A DNA stretch of 64,000 nt from NCBI RefSeq assembly GCF_019890935.1, contig NZ_CP082333.1, positions 398,001-462,000 on the forward strand, written 5' to 3'. Positions 18,359 to 27,798 of the stretch are shown piece by piece (within the stretch, counting starts at the first letter, position 1; each line of letters starts with the position of its first letter). Source of the stretch: Exiguobacterium acetylicum. GTDB lineage: Bacteria; Bacillota; Bacilli; Exiguobacteriales; Exiguobacteriaceae. Under the pieces are notes generated by a model. That model saw only the letters and a list, made by a program, of their open reading frames with translations. It searched no databases and had not been told where the DNA came from. A program made the translations under genes and the position numbers.

Positions 18359-18832
18359 TGTCCGCTTCATATTCAGACCGCCATGATACCCGAGCAGATC
18401 GCCTTTTTTGCCAATGATCCGGTGACATGGGATCGCAAGCAGTAATCGATTTTTCCCAATTGCCGTGCCAATCGCGCGAGTCGCGTTCGGCCGGAAGAGA
18501 CGTTCCGCGATATCGGAGTAGGTGGCGGTTTGACCGTACGGTACCGCGCGTAAAGCATTCCAGACTTCAAGTTGAAACGGGGTACCGACTGGTGCGATTG
18601 GAAAGGATAGTGTCGTCGACTGCTGATTTAGATAAGCCAGTAGCTGCTCCGTATACGGAGCAAGCGCGGTATCAGAAGCAATCCGATCGGCTCGCGGGAA
18701 GTGTTTCCGCGACCAGTCGTCGAATAACTCCTCCGGTTCATCCCAAGCGCCGACATAACAGAGACCATCTGCTGTAGCGGCGACCGGAAACGTATGCGTA
18801 TTCCAGTGCAAACGAGTGAAGTACAGTTCCAT
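18332..18832 (-). CDS. ogt: Methylated-DNA--protein-cysteine methyltransferase
   Basis: The 166-residue suicide repair protein removes alkyl groups from O6-alkylguanine. The acceptor motif IPCHRIIG has its Cys at about residue 136, preceded by the helix-turn-helix YSDIAERLFRPNATRAIGTAIGKN. The N-terminal ribonuclease-like domain is short, as in Ogt/MGMT forms without an Ada domain. Confidence 0.93.
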   Translation of the reverse strand: MELYFTRLHWNTHTFPVAATADGLCYVGAWDEPEELFDDWSRKHFPRADRIASDTALAPYTEQLLAYLNQQSTTLSFPIAPVGTPFQLEVWNALRAVPYGQTATYSDIAERLFRPNATRAIGTAIGKNRLLLAIPCHRIIGKKGDLLGYHGGLNMKRTLLALEQRL

Positions 18833-18872
18833 GACATGTTTTCCTTTCTACACGAAATGAAGTGATGAATCG

Positions 18873-18908
18873 AAAAGCGGTGCTTCTGACGCAGAGGCAC
18901 CGCTTTTG
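18873..18908 (-). terminator. terminator of the bkd operon
   Basis: Stem AAAAGCGGTGC.TCTG with CAGA.GCACCGCTTTT lies just beyond the stop of the E3 gene, with TTTTCG following on the minus strand. Confidence 0.75.
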
Positions 18909-18910
18909 GA

Positions 18911-20308
18911 TTACGCACGCGAACCGACCTGTTGACGTGGTGGAAGATGGATCGATTGACCAAATAAGGCTTCCATCGATTCCGTCAAAGCTTCGCTTCG
19001 ACTCGGATGTGCCATGACAGGGAAGAGGAGATCCTCCCGTTTTGCTGTCAGTTCCAGTGCTTGGGTGAATTGTCCGACGAGACGATGGGCATCGTCCCCA
19101 ATCATGTGAATACCAAGGATCAGTGATGTTTGCTCATCAGCGATGACCTTGACGAATCCACTACCACCCTCGATCGTCGTCGCTCCGTTTGCATTCAGCG
19201 GGAACTGTCCGCTCTGAACAGCATGTCCGGCTTCGACCGCTTCTTGTTCCGTCATCCCAACCGAAGCAATCGGTGGGAAGGTCCGTAGAACCGTCGGATA
19301 ATACGGTGTCGTCGGATCGACGTCTTGACCAGACAAGTGAGCTGCCGTTCGCTTCGCTTCATGAATCGCACGGATGGCGAGCTGTGGACCTGGTGTCACA
19401 TCACCGATTGCGTAAATATGCGGTTGATTCGTTCGTCCAGTTGCGTCAACTGGAATCGTCCCGTCTTCTGCAAGCGTCACACCAATCCGTTCGAGACCGA
19501 GTGTCAAACTGTTCGGGATCCGGGAAAGAGACTGGAACAGATAGGCACCCTGATAGGCGACTTCTTCTCCGTTTTTCATGACGGTGACGGTCGCGTCCGA
19601 TGAAGCCTCGATACGTGTCACGACATCCGACACGAGACGGATTTTTTGTTTTTTGAATGTCCGCTTCAGTTCCTTTTCAAGGCTTGGTTCGAGTGACAAT
19701 TGATCCGCAAACAACGTCACCTCTGTCCCAAGTGCATGGAAACAGGCGGCCGCTTCGAGTGCTAGCGTGTCAGATCCAATGATCAATAAGCTCTCTGGTA
19801 GTTGCTCGAGTTGATAAAGTTGTTCGGCATTCAAACGGCACGATTCCTCGTGCTGGATGCTGTGACTACCGGTCGCAATGATGACGTCCTGGAACCGGTA
19901 CGTATCGAACTGATGTCCCGACTCGACGCCGATTCGGTCCTCTGACAGGAAGGAGGCTGCACCAGAGATATGCTCAATCTGGTTCGCCTGACAGAGGGCG
20001 ACCACCCCTTGACGTAATTGCTGCACGACACGGTTTCGGTAAGCATTCAGTTTGCTGAAGTCATGGACAGCAGAAGTGGTGAATCCAAGGTCTTCAAGAT
20101 GTGGCAAGCGTAACATCTCTTCTGCCGCATGCGCATAGACCTTGGACGGGATACAGCCTCGGTTCAGACAAAGTCCACCGAGTTCAGCTTGTTCAATCAA
20201 TGTAACGTTTCGACCGCCTTGTGCGGCGCGAATCGCTGCCGTGTAACCTGCGGGACCTCCACCGATGATCAGGAGATCCCGTTCTTGTGTAAGTTCGCCA
20301 ACAACCAT
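18911..20308 (-). CDS. Dihydrolipoyl dehydrogenase (E3 of a 2-oxo acid dehydrogenase)
   Basis: The 465-residue flavoprotein has the FAD motif IIGGGPAGYTAA (about 14-25), the redox disulfide GGLCLNRGCIPSK (C47, C52) and the C-terminal MAHPSRSEALTES with the active-site His-Glu dyad. It reoxidises the dihydrolipoyl group on E2 with NAD. It is the last gene of the branched-chain keto acid operon (lpdV/bkdV equivalent). One base separates its start from the E2 stop. Confidence 0.92.
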   Translation of the reverse strand: MVVGELTQERDLLIIGGGPAGYTAAIRAAQGGRNVTLIEQAELGGLCLNRGCIPSKVYAHAAEEMLRLPHLEDLGFTTSAVHDFSKLNAYRNRVVQQLRQGVVALCQANQIEHISGAASFLSEDRIGVESGHQFDTYRFQDVIIATGSHSIQHEESCRLNAEQLYQLEQLPESLLIIGSDTLALEAAACFHALGTEVTLFADQLSLEPSLEKELKRTFKKQKIRLVSDVVTRIEASSDATVTVMKNGEEVAYQGAYLFQSLSRIPNSLTLGLERIGVTLAEDGTIPVDATGRTNQPHIYAIGDVTPGPQLAIRAIHEAKRTAAHLSGQDVDPTTPYYPTVLRTFPPIASVGMTEQEAVEAGHAVQSGQFPLNANGATTIEGGSGFVKVIADEQTSLILGIHMIGDDAHRLVGQFTQALELTAKREDLLFPVMAHPSRSEALTESMEALFGQSIHLPPRQQVGSRA

Positions 20309-20309
20309 G

Positions 20310-21527
20310 TTAGATCAACTCCAAAAGTAGGGTAGTCGGATGTTCAATCAGTGACACGAATCGGTTCGTAAAGGCAACAGCCGTTGCCCCGTCTGCGACA
20401 CGATGATCGAACGACATCGACAAATTCATCATCGAGCGAACGACGATTTGATCATTCTCATCGACACAGGCTCGTTTTTTCGTCTTATGGAAGGCAATCA
20501 GGGCTGTCTCCGGATAGTTGATGATCGGTGTTGCTCCCGTACTGCCGAGCGGACCGACATTACTCATCGTAAAAGTGCTTGGTTTTAAGTCCGCTGCGCG
20601 CAAGCCACCGTTTTGAGCACGTTGTTGCAGCGCAACCAATTGTTCATGTAGTTCCGTCAGTGAAAGCTGATCGGCATGACGGATGACCGGAACCATCAAC
20701 CCGTCCGGTGTTTCCGTTGCCATGCCAAAATGGAAATCCTGCTCTAATCGAATACATGCATTTGTTTCATCGAGCTTGGCATGAAAGACAGGATACTCTT
20801 TTAAAGCAACAATCAAGGCTTTGATGAAGAAGACGTTGACGTTGATGTTTCGTCCAGCTGTTTTCCATTCGGCACGTAGTGAAAGCAAACGCGTCATATC
20901 GACTTCCTCGAAGTGAGTGACATGAGGAATCGTGTAAAGTGACTGGGTCATCTTTTTCGCGATTTGCTTGCGAATGCCGCGAAACGGAATCGTTTCCGGT
21001 AAGGTGTCTTGGTACGTGACCTCTTCAATGATCGGCGTAGCTGTCTCTTGTGGGGTAGTAGCAACCTGGACGAAGCGAAGCACGTCGTCCTCCGAGACGC
21101 GACCCGATGGATCGGAAGCCGTGACAGCTTCGATATCAATCCCGTGATCACGAGCGATTTTTCGTGTATATGGTGTCGCAAGGACCCGTTTTGCTGGAGA
21201 AACTTGAACAGGTGGGGCAGTGACAGCAACCGATGCTGGTTCAGGAGCGGACGACGCTTCAGGTGTTACCGCGACCGGCATGTCGGAAGCGTTACTTGCT
21301 TCGATATGCAATAATGTCGTACCGACTTGCACCGTCTGACCGACCGGAATGATGATTTCCTTGACGATTCCGGAGACAGGAGCCGGTAGTTCGGCGACCA
21401 TCTTATCGGTCGCAACCTCGACGACCGGTTGATCCGTCGTGACATGGTCTCCGACTTGGACGAGGTAATGGGCGATTTCACCTTCTGTCATTCCTTCACC
21501 GACATCATGTAATTTAACTTCGATCAT
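20310..21527 (-). CDS. bkdB: Branched-chain 2-oxo acid dehydrogenase E2, dihydrolipoyl acyltransferase
   Basis: The product has 405 residues. Domains in order are one lipoyl domain with the lipoyl Lys in ATDKMVA (about K42), an Ala/Pro/Val-rich linker (about 85-115), a peripheral subunit-binding domain (about 120-155) and the catalytic acyltransferase domain ending with SFDHRVADGA. The start at 21527 (MIEVKLHDVGEG) is chosen because the family begins there and GGAG precedes it; in-frame codons upstream overlap the E1 beta gene. Confidence 0.92.
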   Translation of the reverse strand: MIEVKLHDVGEGMTEGEIAHYLVQVGDHVTTDQPVVEVATDKMVAELPAPVSGIVKEIIIPVGQTVQVGTTLLHIEASNASDMPVAVTPEASSAPEPASVAVTAPPVQVSPAKRVLATPYTRKIARDHGIDIEAVTASDPSGRVSEDDVLRFVQVATTPQETATPIIEEVTYQDTLPETIPFRGIRKQIAKKMTQSLYTIPHVTHFEEVDMTRLLSLRAEWKTAGRNINVNVFFIKALIVALKEYPVFHAKLDETNACIRLEQDFHFGMATETPDGLMVPVIRHADQLSLTELHEQLVALQQRAQNGGLRAADLKPSTFTMSNVGPLGSTGATPIINYPETALIAFHKTKKRACVDENDQIVVRSMMNLSMSFDHRVADGATAVAFTNRFVSLIEHPTTLLLELI

Positions 21528-21540
21528 GGCATTCAGCTCC

Positions 21541-22539
21541 TTAAAACTCGACCGTACGCTGAATCGTCGCAAGGACACGTTCTGGCGTCGGAATGTAATG
21601 GTCTTCGAGGGCGAACAGCGGAACCGGAACATCAAAACCGGTCACGCGGGCAATCGGTGCCCGTAAATAAAGAAATGCCGTATCGTTGATCAATGTCACG
21701 AGATCATTACCGAGACCACCCATTGCTGCGGCTTCATGAACGATGACGGCACGACCCGTCTTTTGAACGGAAGCAGCAATCGTTTCCCGGTCAAGCGGAT
21801 AAAGCGTCCGTAAATCGAGGACTTCGCAAGAAATCCCGCGTTCCTGAGCAGCCGTTGCTGCCTTTTGGGCTACTTGAACCATTGCTCCCCAGGCGATCAA
21901 CGTCACGTCCGTCCCTTCACTGACGCAGCGCGCTTTTCCGATTTCAACGGTATACGATTCGCTCGGTACGACTTCCTTAAATGAGCGGTAACTGCGCATC
22001 GACTCAAGGAACAACACGGGATCCGGATCTTCAATCGCAGCAATCAATAACCCTTTTGCATCGTATGGCGTCGCCGGACAGACGACCTTGAGACCAGGCA
22101 TCGATGTAAAGAGTGCTTCCGTGCTGTCGGAATGGATTTCCGGTGCCCGGATGCCGGCACCATAAGGCGCACGAATGACCATCGGCACACTGTACCGTCC
22201 CATCGTCCGCATCCGGATCCGGGAGACGTGCGTCATGATTTGTTCATAGGCAGGGTAGATGAAGCCAAGAAATTGAATTTCGACGATCGGTTTAAAGCCA
22301 TTGATGGCAAGACCGATCGACGTACCGACGATGCCGGCTTCACTGAGCGGTGTATCGACGATCCGGTCTTCCCCGAACTCTTCCTGTAAGCCGTCCGTCG
22401 CTCGGAAGACACCACCGTTTTTTCCGACGTCTTCTCCAAGGACGAGTGTCGTCTCATCCTCCGACAATTTTGTCCGCAGGGCATCCGTGACAGCTTGAAC
22501 GAGTGTCATCTCTGTTTGACGATTGATTGGTGTTGCCAT
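21541..22539 (-). CDS. bkdAB: Branched-chain 2-oxo acid dehydrogenase E1 beta
   Basis: This 332-residue transketolase-like subunit has typical segments LVLGEDVGKNGGVFRAT, RIVDTPLSEAGIVG and SMRSYRSFKEVVP, and a C-terminal domain with VIVHEAAAMGGLG. It forms the heterotetrameric thiamine diphosphate E1 with the alpha subunit, which is encoded one base upstream. It decarboxylates keto acids of Val, Leu and Ile. Confidence 0.92.
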   Translation of the reverse strand: MATPINRQTEMTLVQAVTDALRTKLSEDETTLVLGEDVGKNGGVFRATDGLQEEFGEDRIVDTPLSEAGIVGTSIGLAINGFKPIVEIQFLGFIYPAYEQIMTHVSRIRMRTMGRYSVPMVIRAPYGAGIRAPEIHSDSTEALFTSMPGLKVVCPATPYDAKGLLIAAIEDPDPVLFLESMRSYRSFKEVVPSESYTVEIGKARCVSEGTDVTLIAWGAMVQVAQKAATAAQERGISCEVLDLRTLYPLDRETIAASVQKTGRAVIVHEAAAMGGLGNDLVTLINDTAFLYLRAPIARVTGFDVPVPLFALEDHYIPTPERVLATIQRTVEF

Positions 22540-22540
22540 C

Positions 22541-23590
22541 TCATTTCCCCCTTGCTAGCAGATACGCTTCTTTTTGTTGCTGGACATCAACCGGTAAGGT
22601 CGCGTACGTATGGTCGAACAAGTCATTGACGTCTGGTGCCTTGAATTGCTCCATCGCAGTTACTGCCGCTTCGACTTCTGCTTGATGCCGTTCCTGTAGC
22701 TGTTGCATCCAGGTTTCGTCAAAGTAGCCTTGATGTTTTAAAAACTGTTCAAGTCGATCGAGCGGATCGACCCGGTCACGCGAGCGGGCTTGATCACGGT
22801 ATTTCGTTGGATCGTCTGCTGTCGTATGCGCACCAAATCGCCATGTGACGGCTTCAATCAATGTTGGTCCACCACCAGAACGGGCACGCGCAACGGCTGC
22901 TTGCATCGTGAAATAGACGGCAAATGCATCGTTCCCATCGATTCGGACGCTCGGCATCCCGTAGGCAATTGCTTTTTGTGCGATCGTTTCGGAATGCATC
23001 TGTTTTTCGATCGGGACAGAAATCGCGAATTGATTGTTTTGGTTGAACAGAATGACTGGTGCTTGGAAGACACTCGCGAAGTTCATCCCTTCGTGGAAGT
23101 CACCTTCAGACGTCGCCCCGTCACCAAAGTAGGCGACCGCGACGTTCGTCGTACCTTTTCGTTTTTCCGCCCACGCGGCGCCGACGGCATGCGGAATTTG
23201 CGTCGCAATCGGAACGGCAGGAGGGAAGATGTGTTTCTCAGATGGCACGCAACCTTCGACGCGCCCGTTCCAGTAGAGAAGGGTCCGCACCATGTCGGCA
23301 CCGAACGTCAACGTCGCACCGTGATCCCGGTACGTCGGGAATAGCCAGTCCTGATCGGACAACGTCAGTGCACTACCGACTTGCGCTGCCTCTTGTCCTT
23401 CGAACGGTGCATAAGTGCCGAGGCGCCCTTGACGTTGTAAGTTGATCGCCTTCCGGTCGAACGTCCGGATCCGGTGCATCTGTTCATACAGGGTGAGGGC
23501 AAGCTCTTTCGTCAGATCGTGTTCTGTTGAGGCGTCGATGATACGACCTTCTTCATCGATGATGCGTTGAATCGGAAAATGTTGCTCCAT
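22541..23590 (-). CDS. bkdAA: Branched-chain 2-oxo acid dehydrogenase E1 alpha
   Basis: The 349-residue subunit binds thiamine diphosphate through GDGATSEGDFHEGMNFA...NNQFAIS (the GDG-x-NN motif). It carries FGAHTTADDPTKYR, typical of branched-chain rather than pyruvate E1 alpha. The start at 23590 (MEQHFPIQR) follows AAGGAGGG; the longer in-frame reading overlaps the leucine dehydrogenase gene and is rejected. Confidence 0.92.
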   Translation of the reverse strand: MEQHFPIQRIIDEEGRIIDASTEHDLTKELALTLYEQMHRIRTFDRKAINLQRQGRLGTYAPFEGQEAAQVGSALTLSDQDWLFPTYRDHGATLTFGADMVRTLLYWNGRVEGCVPSEKHIFPPAVPIATQIPHAVGAAWAEKRKGTTNVAVAYFGDGATSEGDFHEGMNFASVFQAPVILFNQNNQFAISVPIEKQMHSETIAQKAIAYGMPSVRIDGNDAFAVYFTMQAAVARARSGGGPTLIEAVTWRFGAHTTADDPTKYRDQARSRDRVDPLDRLEQFLKHQGYFDETWMQQLQERHQAEVEAAVTAMEQFKAPDVNDLFDHTYATLPVDVQQQKEAYLLARGK

Positions 23591-23603
23591 GTCAGTCCCT
23601 CCT

Positions 23604-24746
23604 TCAGTGGTTACGGATATCCCATTTTGGTTTTGTCGTATTCGTAAAGATGTTGTTGTGTTTTGCCCGGATTTGCATCCGTTTTTCACACATCCGGTTC
23701 GCCGCTTCGACCGTCGTGATGTTTTCTGCTTGCGATTCCTTGAAGACTTCGAGCACGGCGTCATAGATGTGACGCGTCTTCAGGAGAACCCGTTCATGAT
23801 TTGCTCCGTACAGTTCGTCAGCGACTTGAATCAACCCACCACCGTTGACGATATAGTCTGGTGCATACAAGATGCCGCGGTCCATCAAGACGTGAGCGAG
23901 CTGTTCATCTGCAAGCTGATTGTTCGCCGAACCGCAGATGGCTTTGCACGGTAAGAGGGCGATATTTTGAGCGTGAATGACACCGCCGTATGCACATGGA
24001 ACGAAAATATCAGCGTCTGTTAGATGGATTTCGTGAGGTGAGACGACGCGAACCGTGCCAGGTGCCATTTCGGCTTGTGTCACGATTGCTGCGAGCGCGG
24101 CTTCATTGACGTCTGAAACATAAATCGTCGCACCGGCGAGTAACAGTTGTTCGGCGACTTTGAAGCCGACCTTTCCAAGTCCTTGAATCGCGTAAGTCGC
24201 GCGACTTAAGTCGTCCGAACCGAATAACGTCTCGATTGTCGCCCGAAGCCCGTAAACGACACCTTCAGCCGTCGGGATCGATGAATCACCACTCCCGCCA
24301 AAGGCTTCTGGAATGCCGACGATGCGTGATGTCTCCCGACTAGCGTGAACGAAATCATCCATCGTCGTGCCCATGTCGGTTCCCGTGTAGAAGCGACCAC
24401 CGAGTGAATCGACGAAGCGACCAAAGGCGCGGAAAAGCTCTGGTGATTTATCCGTTGCCGGATTGCCGATGATGACGGCTTTACCGCCACCAAAATCAAC
24501 ATCAGCGGCAGCACATTTATATGTCATGCCACGCGACAGGCGGAGGACATCGTCAAGTGCTTCATCGACAGAAGCGTAAGGCGCCATGCGGCAACCACCG
24601 AGAGCGGGACCGAGCGTCGTATCGTGGATGGCGATGATCGCTTGTAACCCTGATACAGGGTCGTTGCAAAAGACGACTTGTTCGTGACCCGCGATTTTTT
24701 CCATAATCGAGAGCGTTGGATTCGTAGATGGGTTTAACATGTTCAT
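23604..24746 (-). CDS. bcd: Leucine (branched-chain amino acid) dehydrogenase
   Basis: The 380-residue NAD-dependent enzyme deaminates Leu, Ile and Val to the keto acids used by the Bkd complex encoded next. Hallmarks are the catalytic Lys in GMTYKCAA (about K77), FGGGKAV, and the Rossmann glycine motif [13 protein letters not shown]. It is slightly longer than usual (about 365 residues) because of its C-terminal tail. The start at 24746 follows AGGAGG. A cre-like site lies 27 bases upstream. Confidence 0.92.
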   Translation of the reverse strand: MNMLNPSTNPTLSIMEKIAGHEQVVFCNDPVSGLQAIIAIHDTTLGPALGGCRMAPYASVDEALDDVLRLSRGMTYKCAAADVDFGGGKAVIIGNPATDKSPELFRAFGRFVDSLGGRFYTGTDMGTTMDDFVHASRETSRIVGIPEAFGGSGDSSIPTAEGVVYGLRATIETLFGSDDLSRATYAIQGLGKVGFKVAEQLLLAGATIYVSDVNEAALAAIVTQAEMAPGTVRVVSPHEIHLTDADIFVPCAYGGVIHAQNIALLPCKAICGSANNQLADEQLAHVLMDRGILYAPDYIVNGGGLIQVADELYGANHERVLLKTRHIYDAVLEVFKESQAENITTVEAANRMCEKRMQIRAKHNNIFTNTTKPKWDIRNH

Positions 24747-24772
24747 AGTAGAGTCCTCCTCTATCAAATATA

Positions 24773-24786
24773 AGTAAGCGCTTTCA
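24773..24786 (-). promoter_or_regulatory. cre-like site inside the bkd operon
   Basis: On the minus strand TGAAAGCGCTTACT matches the cre consensus at 13 of 14 positions. It overlaps the stop codon of the thioesterase gene and precedes bcd. Bound CcpA could act as a roadblock to transcription into bcd-bkd, or repress a promoter there. Confidence 0.65.
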
Positions 24787-25185
24787 TTTTGTTTGAGCAT
24801 TCACTTGCAATTTTTCTTGAATCCGGCTTTTTTCTAAAATGAATTGTGTCACTTCTCCTGTTCCAATGATCGATTGTCCGTCTCGGACTTCGATGTCAGC
24901 GTCAACGCGACGTGCTGTGACGCGTGTTACTGTAGCGGTCACGATCAATCGTGCGCCTTCAGCTGCCATGCCAAGATGCTTCAACGAAACCGCACCCCCG
25001 ACACCTTCTTCGTCTGCCTCTAAGTAAGGCAGGATGAGTTGACGTGCTGCCCATTCCATATGGTAGACCATCGAAACGGTCGAGTATGCGGGATGAACCA
25101 ATTGACCTTCAAACCGTGCAAACATATCTTGCGAGACGACCGCTTGAATCTCTGCTGTATCCCCGACAGCTAAACCTGGCTTCAT
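24784..25185 (-). CDS. Hotdog-fold thioesterase (FlK-like)
   Basis: The 133-residue protein looks like the fluoroacetyl-CoA/4-hydroxybenzoyl-CoA thioesterase-like hotdog group: a start with [44 protein letters not shown] around the central helix, [16 protein letters not shown] and a C-terminal strand pattern. It is the first gene of the leftward bcd-bkd operon and diverges from paaK, so it may release stalled acyl-CoA or phenylacetyl-CoA-type esters. The substrate is inference. AAGGGGG lies before the ATG. Confidence 0.75.
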   Translation of the reverse strand: MKPGLAVGDTAEIQAVVSQDMFARFEGQLVHPAYSTVSMVYHMEWAARQLILPYLEADEEGVGGAVSLKHLGMAAEGARLIVTATVTRVTARRVDADIEVRDGQSIIGTGEVTQFILEKSRIQEKLQVNAQTK

Positions 25186-25241
25186 CGTGATCCCCCTTCA
25201 CTACAACGAATCCTCATTCCATCAAGTGGTCTTACCAAAAA

Positions 25242-25247
25242 TAGTAT
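25242..25247 (-). promoter_or_regulatory. possible -10 box for the leftward thioesterase-bcd-bkd operon
   Basis: On the minus strand TATACT lies about 57 bases before the thioesterase start. A TTGATA lies 20 bases upstream, an over-long spacer, so the promoter assignment is weak. Confidence 0.35.
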
Positions 25248-25425
25248 AACACTTGTCACACGATATTTTATCAACCCGTTACAAAATGAGCAAATCATTT
25301 CAGAAATATTTTCCAAAAAAGACTCTCGATCATGAAAAAATAGCTTTATAAGCCGATTGATTTACTGATAAGGTGCGTTGAAGTGATAAAGTGAGAATCG
25401 TTTGGGAGCATTTAACAAAACAAGA

Positions 25426-25454
25426 TTGACAACATTGTGAACGTATCGTACGTT
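25426..25454 (+). promoter_or_regulatory. paa promoter with overlapping dyad
   Basis: TTGACA (25426-25431) is a perfect -35 box; 17 bases later stands TACGTT (25449-25454), a weak -10. A perfect inverted repeat AACGTA-TCG-TACGTT (25440-25454) covers the -10, as expected of a repressor operator. Confidence 0.55.
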
Positions 25455-25471
25455 AAACATATAACTAAAAA

Positions 25472-25485
25472 TAAACGACCGTTTA
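25472..25485 (+). promoter_or_regulatory. second paa operator candidate
   Basis: TAAACG-AC-CGTTTA is a perfect dyad with a 2-base centre, in the paaK leader. It resembles the AACG-NN-CGTT core that I recall for TetR-type PaaR operators in Thermus. No TetR gene is in the window, and the local regulator is PaaX, so which protein binds is open. Confidence 0.5.
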
Positions 25486-25516
25486 ATTATTGTATACATG
25501 ATGAGGAGGTGCAGGT

Positions 25517-26794
25517 ATGTACGATCAACATCACGAAACGATGAATGCGCAAACGCGGGAGCAGCTGCAAATCGAACAATTACGTCAAACGATGGAACAC
25601 GTCACGCGCGTCCCGTTCTATCAAGAACGCCTGCAGACATTGCAGATGACGGCAGATGATTTTCAAACGATCGAGGATCTACGGAAGTTTCCATTCACAC
25701 GCAAGCAAGATTTACGCGATCATTATCCGTTCGGGCTATTTGCCGTCGAACGAGAACAGGTCACTCGAATTCACGCCTCGTCTGGTACGAGTGGTAAACC
25801 GACTGTCGTCGGGTATACGCAAGAAGATTTAGACGACTGGGCAGATGCCGTAGCACGGAGCTTAGTTTTAGCCGGTGGTTCACCAGCTGACTTGTTGCAT
25901 AATGCATACGGCTACGGACTGTTCACAGGTGGGCTCGGTCTTCATGCAGGAGCAGAAAAACTAGGTATGACGATCCTGCCGATTTCCGGTGGCAACACGG
26001 ATCGCCAAATCACGTTAATCGAGGATTTCCGACCAGATGGGATCTGTGGGACACCTTCTTATATCTTAAGACTGGCAGAACGCATGATCGAACGGGGGAT
26101 CGATCCACGCAAGACAAGCATGCGTTACGGCATCTTCGGAGCTGAACCCTGGTCGGAAGAGATGCGGCAGACACTCGAACAGACCTTTGATCTACAGGCA
26201 TTTGATATTTATGGACTCAGTGAAATCATGGGACCAGGTGTCGCGATGGAATGTCAGGAGCAGGCAGGTCTGCATATCATGGATGACTTATTCATTACAG
26301 AAGTCGTCGATCCCGTTACGGGGGAACCGGTACCAGATGGCATGGTCGGGGAACTCGTTTTTACAAGCTTGAAAAAGAAAGCGTTTCCAATCATTCGTTA
26401 CCGGACAGGCGACTTAGCATCGATCACGCACGAAGCGTGTGCTTGTGGTCGGACGACGACACGGATGTCACGTGTCAAAGGGCGGACAGACGACATGCTG
26501 ATTATCCGAGGGGTCAACGTCTTCCCGTCAGAAATCGAGCGGGTCTTACTCCAACAGCCGGACGTGACGCCGCATTATCAAATTCATCTCGTGCGTAAAG
26601 CAGGACTCGATGCCGTTGAGCTACATATCGAATTCGAAAACATCTCGGAGCGACAAATGCGTTCGATATGTGACGCCATCAAGTCGGAATGCCTCATTTC
26701 CATTGATCTCGTCTGTCACCCGCACCAAGGGTTACCACGATCGGAAGGAAAAGCCGTTCGGATCGTTGATCGACGCTCGACATCACTCGTCTGA
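25517..26794 (+). CDS. paaK: Phenylacetate--CoA ligase
   Basis: This 425-residue adenylating enzyme makes phenylacetyl-CoA from phenylacetate, CoA and ATP. Motifs seen are HASSGTSGKPTVVGYT (P-loop-like, about 92-107), YGLSEIMGPGVAMEC, and the C-terminal YRTGDL and GRTDDMLIIRGVNVFPSEIE hinge region. GAGGAGG precedes the ATG. It is the first gene of the rightward paa operon. Confidence 0.95.
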   Translation: MYDQHHETMNAQTREQLQIEQLRQTMEHVTRVPFYQERLQTLQMTADDFQTIEDLRKFPFTRKQDLRDHYPFGLFAVEREQVTRIHASSGTSGKPTVVGYTQEDLDDWADAVARSLVLAGGSPADLLHNAYGYGLFTGGLGLHAGAEKLGMTILPISGGNTDRQITLIEDFRPDGICGTPSYILRLAERMIERGIDPRKTSMRYGIFGAEPWSEEMRQTLEQTFDLQAFDIYGLSEIMGPGVAMECQEQAGLHIMDDLFITEVVDPVTGEPVPDGMVGELVFTSLKKKAFPIIRYRTGDLASITHEACACGRTTTRMSRVKGRTDDMLIIRGVNVFPSEIERVLLQQPDVTPHYQIHLVRKAGLDAVELHIEFENISERQMRSICDAIKSECLISIDLVCHPHQGLPRSEGKAVRIVDRRSTSLV

Positions 26795-26812
26795 TTCAAA
26801 GGAGGAACTAGC

Positions 26813-27784
26813 ATGTATGATGCAACACAACTGTTCGAACCCGTCCAACTGACGGAAGAAGAAAAATTAGCACGCTTCAAGGAACGAATCGAGCAAGGTG
26901 AAAAAATCGAAGCCGATGACTGGATGCCTGATTTTTACCGGGACACGCTAATTAAATTGATTTCGATGCACGGTATCAGTGAAATCATGGGTGCGCTTCC
27001 GGAAAAAGAATGGGTTCCAAAAGCACCATCGCTTCGCCGGAAGCTCGGCATCATGGCGAAGGTTCAGGATGAGATGGGGCATGGACAACTGTTACTTCGT
27101 GTCGTCGAGGATTTGATGAAGCCGTATGGCAAGACACGCGGGGATTTGATGGATGATTTATTCACGGGACGATTGAAGTTCCACAACGTCTTCCACATGC
27201 CGACGCGGTCATGGGCCGATGCCGGGATGATCGGTTGGCTCGTCGATGGCGCGGCGATCATCACGCAGACGAATATGCTCGGTGCTTCGTACGGTCCGTA
27301 CGCACGTGCCTTGCAACGCATCTGTGCAGAGGAAGTCTTCCACGCGCAGCACGGGGAATCAATCATTATGGCACTCGCAGAAGGAACACCGGAACAGCGG
27401 GCGATGATTCAGGAATCACTGGATGAGTGGTGGGAATCCTTGTTGATGTTCTTTGGACCAGCCTCGAAAGAGACGACCGGGACATCAAAACAGGACGTGA
27501 CGATCGCCTATAAGATTCGGACGAAAACGAATGAAGAGCTCCGGCAAAACTTCTTTACGAAATACGTGCCACGGATTCGTTCACTCGGACTCGTCATCCC
27601 GGATCCGACGTTACGTTTTGATGAAGAGACAGGGCAATGGGAATATGCACAGCCAGACTGGACAAAATTCAAGACGATCATCCAAGGGGGAGGACCACGT
27701 TCGAAAGAGCGACTGGACCTACGCCGGACATCTTATGAAAATAACGCCTGGGTACGGGATGCACTCGCTGAAACGAAGGCATGA
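26813..27784 (+). CDS. paaA: 1,2-phenylacetyl-CoA epoxidase, subunit A
   Basis: The 323-residue catalytic di-iron subunit epoxidises the aromatic ring of phenylacetyl-CoA with O2. The ferritin-like iron ligands appear as ExxH pairs DEMGH (E87, H90) and EEVFH (E174, H177). Length matches the family. AAAGGAGG lies before the ATG, 18 bases after paaK. Confidence 0.95.
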   Translation: MYDATQLFEPVQLTEEEKLARFKERIEQGEKIEADDWMPDFYRDTLIKLISMHGISEIMGALPEKEWVPKAPSLRRKLGIMAKVQDEMGHGQLLLRVVEDLMKPYGKTRGDLMDDLFTGRLKFHNVFHMPTRSWADAGMIGWLVDGAAIITQTNMLGASYGPYARALQRICAEEVFHAQHGESIIMALAEGTPEQRAMIQESLDEWWESLLMFFGPASKETTGTSKQDVTIAYKIRTKTNEELRQNFFTKYVPRIRSLGLVIPDPTLRFDEETGQWEYAQPDWTKFKTIIQGGGPRSKERLDLRRTSYENNAWVRDALAETKA

Positions 27785-27798
27785 GAGGGGAAAGCACG

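Noticed and set aside
22790-23344. Rightward open frame of 184 codons
   Set aside because: Antisense to the E1 alpha gene, which has clear family motifs throughout.
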